Assembly: GCF_036898095.1 (NCBI RefSeq)
Contig: NC_090751.1
Span: 51,612,448-51,676,447 of the forward strand
Length of the DNA stretch: 64,000 bases
Direction of reading: 5' to 3'
From: Palaemon carinicauda
Taxonomy: Eukaryota > Arthropoda > Malacostraca > Decapoda > Palaemonidae
Shown: one piece after another, positions 63,964-64,000 of the stretch
Position numbering within the stretch: the stretch's first letter is position 1
Layout: each line of letters begins with the position of its first letter
Notes under the pieces: generated by a model
Database searches by the model: none
What the model was told of the DNA's origin: nothing
What the model saw: the letters and a program-made list of their open reading frames with translations, nothing else
Program-made: the position numbers and the translations under genes

Positions 63964-64000
63964 ACAGAGGTAGATGGAGAAAGATGGTCAGAAACATTGA
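63964..64000 (+). mobile_element. RTE-like LINE tail, entering from the right edge
   Basis: The last 37 bases (ACAGAGGTAGATGGAGAAAG then GTCAGAAACAT) match the tail of the RTE-like fragment at 19390-19430 on the opposite strand (GACAGAGGTAGATAGAGAAA). Cut by the window end. Confidence 0.5.

Noticed and set aside
1..64000. Host genes, tRNA, rRNA or other RNA genes
   Set aside because: No exon set, cloverleaf or rRNA block was recognised; all convincing frames belong to mobile elements.

Overview
This window is eukaryotic and made almost entirely of mobile elements. I found no host gene. The mix of DIRS-type tyrosine-recombinase retrotransposons, RNase H-bearing LINEs, Ty3-type elements, Tigger and an Academ-like DNA transposon suggests an invertebrate. 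Two copies of a short repeat ending in (AAT)n resemble a sequence I remember as abundant in decapod crustacean genomes, so a shrimp- or crab-like host is my best guess (inference, about 0.6).

Layout, left to right. 1-540: Penelope-like fragment. 855-1010: TA-rich microsatellite. 1015-3770: degenerate gag of a DIRS family. 3771-6228: nothing coding recognised. From 6.2 kb to about 55.2 kb lies one plus-strand Ty3-like retrotransposon of about 7.7 kb, broken open by later insertions: a DIRS element at 10126-17779, an RTE-like 3' fragment at 19390-19855, a nested block at about 20.45-52.3 kb, and a Tigger relic at 52768-54160. From 55.9 to about 63 kb is another minus-strand DIRS relic, split by a 4.6-kb Academ-like transposon with TIRs of about 735 bp (56532-61116).

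The nested block is the centrepiece. A second Ty3-like element on the minus strand (about 20.45-52.3 kb) interrupts the integrase of the first. A minus-strand LINE (21113-47800) sits in the integrase of the second, with an exact 13-bp target duplication. A minus-strand DIRS element ('DIRS A', 21896-42188) sits in the RNase H of the LINE. Two plus-strand DIRS copies of one family ('DIRS1' 22175-29788 and 'DIRS2' 29905-37581) sit in DIRS A, one exactly at the joint of its internal complementary region. Removing each layer restores the frame or structure of the layer below and leaves plausible lengths (about 7.7, 5.0, 6.4 and 5.0 kb), which gives a relative order of insertion.

The DIRS elements show the full family architecture: gag, overlapping RT/RNase H and tyrosine recombinase (YR) frames, inverted terminal repeats with dissimilar outer ends, and an internal complementary region (ICR) made of the two outer ends joined at a TTT/AAA trinucleotide. 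The DIRS1/DIRS2 family also carries a gag intron of about 110 bp. Every element looks disabled, but by different lesions, so complementation between copies is possible. 'Ty3-like', 'LINE', 'DIRS', 'Tigger' and 'Academ' assignments rest on motifs read by eye; no database search was run.
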